Shown here piece after piece: positions 63,122-64,000 of a stretch of DNA of 64,000 nucleotides. Under the pieces are notes generated by a model. It saw nothing but the letters and a program-made list of their open reading frames with translations. It was not told the DNA's origin and made no database searches. The position numbers and the translations under genes are program-made. The DNA lies in NCBI GenBank assembly GCA_938015455.1, contig CALLPL010000018.1, forward strand, positions 32,145-96,144, given 5' to 3'. The stretch's first letter is position 1. Each line of letters opens with the position of its first letter. The stretch comes from an uncultured Candidatus Altimarinota bacterium. GTDB lineage: Bacteria; Patescibacteriota; Gracilibacteria; BD1-5; UBA6164.

Positions 63122-64000
63122 CACCAGGCTACATTTTGCGGGGGTAACATAAAAGAGTGAGTGTACTGAGGCTTCAACCCTCGGGTGTGCCAGTTCAAAC
63201 CTGGTCCCCCGCTCCATAATGAAATCAAAGAAGAATTTGGTTCTAGTATTCCAGTACTAGAGCCTTTTTTTACGAGTCCGAACCTAGAGTATTCTTGCCT
63301 TATCAAAGGAAGTGTTTTTATAAAAGGCAAAAGCCATGGATTAAGTTCCATGGCTAAAGTTCAATCCTTTAAAATGAAGTTTCGACCGAGTCCAGCAAAT
63401 ATAAGCTTTTTATCTCTAAAGGTACCAGTATCAAACCTCTGACTGACTCACACTATAAAATCAAAAAGTTCTTCTGTTTCAGTAATGCTATTGTCATGTT
63501 TTGAGAGAAGTTTTTTTCTTCGATCTTCAAATACTCGTAAAGATCTTTCTATAGAGTCTTTTTTGTCTTTATATTGTTCTCCAGTGATAGTTTCATTCAT
63601 TAGGAAGTCTAATAGCTTATCCAGTTGCTTTTGTGACGAAACAATTTGTTGCTCGAGGTTTTTATATATCTTTTCTTTCTCTATTTTAATATCATCAAAC
63701 TCAGACTTTAAGGCTCTGACTCACCATTCCTTGAATTCAGGAATTATTTCAATACTTTCAAGTATTTCATGAATTTGTAGCTCTAAGTTCTCTAAGGTAA
63801 TCGCTTTTTGCTTACAGGTACATCATTTTATTCTTTTGGAACATCTATAATAATTAAATTCTTTTATTGAGTTTGTAGCTTTTATGTACTTTGTTCTCCT
63901 CTCTCATACTATACTTCAAGAGCACTCTCAACATTTTATAAGTCATGAGTATGAGAATTCATGTACCTTAGCTCTTACGGTTTTTCATTTATTTCCAATA
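63115..64000 (-). CDS. Serine recombinase (zinc beta-ribbon part), 5' end off window
   Basis: About 295 codons from the window end to TAG at 63115. The visible part has the recombinase zinc beta ribbon: SGLIKCGECSGSIVGERRTK, then YYRCSKRIKGCTCKQKAI, followed by a coiled-coil region (EFDDIKIEKEKIYKNLEQQI) and the late region LIFAGLGRNFILKDGTLAME. The catalytic Ser domain lies outside. Large serine recombinases integrate or excise mobile elements. The last 55 or so residues are the reverse reading of a tRNA terminator, the tRNA and part of its promoter, so they are probably not functional. Confidence 0.85.
63138..63216 (+). tRNA. tRNA-Gly(UCA), decodes UGA as glycine
   Basis: Acceptor stem GCGGGGG (63138-63144) pairs with CCCCCGC, then discriminator U and encoded CCA at 63214-63216. 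T arm GCCAG TTCAAAC CTGGT is canonical. The anticodon loop is CTTCAAC closed by GAGG/CCTC, giving anticodon TCA at 63174-63176. G1-C72, C2-G71, G3-C70 and U73 are glycine identity features. The D arm is a little irregular (ACAT/GTGT), making the gene 79 nt with CCA. It has its own promoter and terminator. This tRNA explains the in-frame UGA codons of the whole window. Confidence 0.92.
63239..63271 (+). terminator. Intrinsic terminator of the tRNA
   Basis: GGTTCTAGTA and TACTAGAGCC form ten pairs (one G-T) around TTCCAG, followed by seven T. It is contained in the antisense recombinase ORF. Confidence 0.85.

Overview
The window is AT-rich bacterial DNA in which UGA is read as glycine (translation table 25). 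Read with the standard code, nearly every gene falls into short pieces; with UGA as Gly the pieces join into full-length proteins whose UGA codons often sit at family-conserved glycines (for example the Gly before the prepilin cleavage site). A tRNA with anticodon UCA, a tRNA-Gly-like acceptor stem and discriminator U lies at 63138-63216. This code is known from Gracilibacteria (BD1-5) and Absconditabacteria (SR1) of the Candidate Phyla Radiation; the sequence does not let me choose between them. All coordinates below use this code, so only TAA and TAG stop translation.

Layout. 1-1130: two unknown minus-strand genes. 1253-5389: an ECF-type sigma factor, a membrane anti-sigma-like protein and a secreted beta-propeller protein, with two matching ECF-type promoters. 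5447-7421: convergent PrsW-like and TraB-like membrane proteins. 7513-12830: a type IV pilus/pseudopilus operon (two-TM pilin-like protein, PilN-, PilO- and PilC-like proteins, four prepilins). 12903-18913: housekeeping genes (HU, an ATP-binding anti-sigma-type kinase, FtsQ-like, RbfA, S21, L33, RRF, an NMN-adenylyltransferase interrupted by a DUF559 nuclease, pyrophosphatase, NUDIX).

19277-42483 is the most unusual region: a His-Xaa-Ser (Hxs) peptide-maturation locus (hxsD, a small HxsD-like gene, hxsB, a precursor with five C-terminal His-Gly-Ser repeats and a radical SAM gene overlapping it), followed by a lipoprotein and a very tightly packed 16-gene run ending at 40138. That run has about nine or ten further radical SAM proteins, one of them HemW-like, a carbamoyltransferase, a Rossmann oxidoreductase-like protein and several proteins I cannot place. 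A prepilin-peptidase-like gene and an HExxH protein resembling alpha-ketoglutarate-HExxH peptide hydroxylases follow. I infer a multi-step peptide-modification system much larger than the usual four-gene Hxs set.

42545-57007: a 1100-residue secreted protein, then RpoD, DnaG and YraN, then two giant prepilin-headed surface proteins (1659 and 782 aa) with adhesin-like domains. 57009-63024: AMMECR1-like protein, membrane proteins, LspA, an MtaB-type methylthiotransferase carrying palindromic insertions, a NOL1/NOP2/Sun RNA methyltransferase, REP-like palindromes and an MscS-like membrane protein. 63093-64000: the UGA-decoding tRNA unit (promoter, tRNA, terminator), lying wholly inside the antisense 3' end of a serine recombinase that runs off the window.
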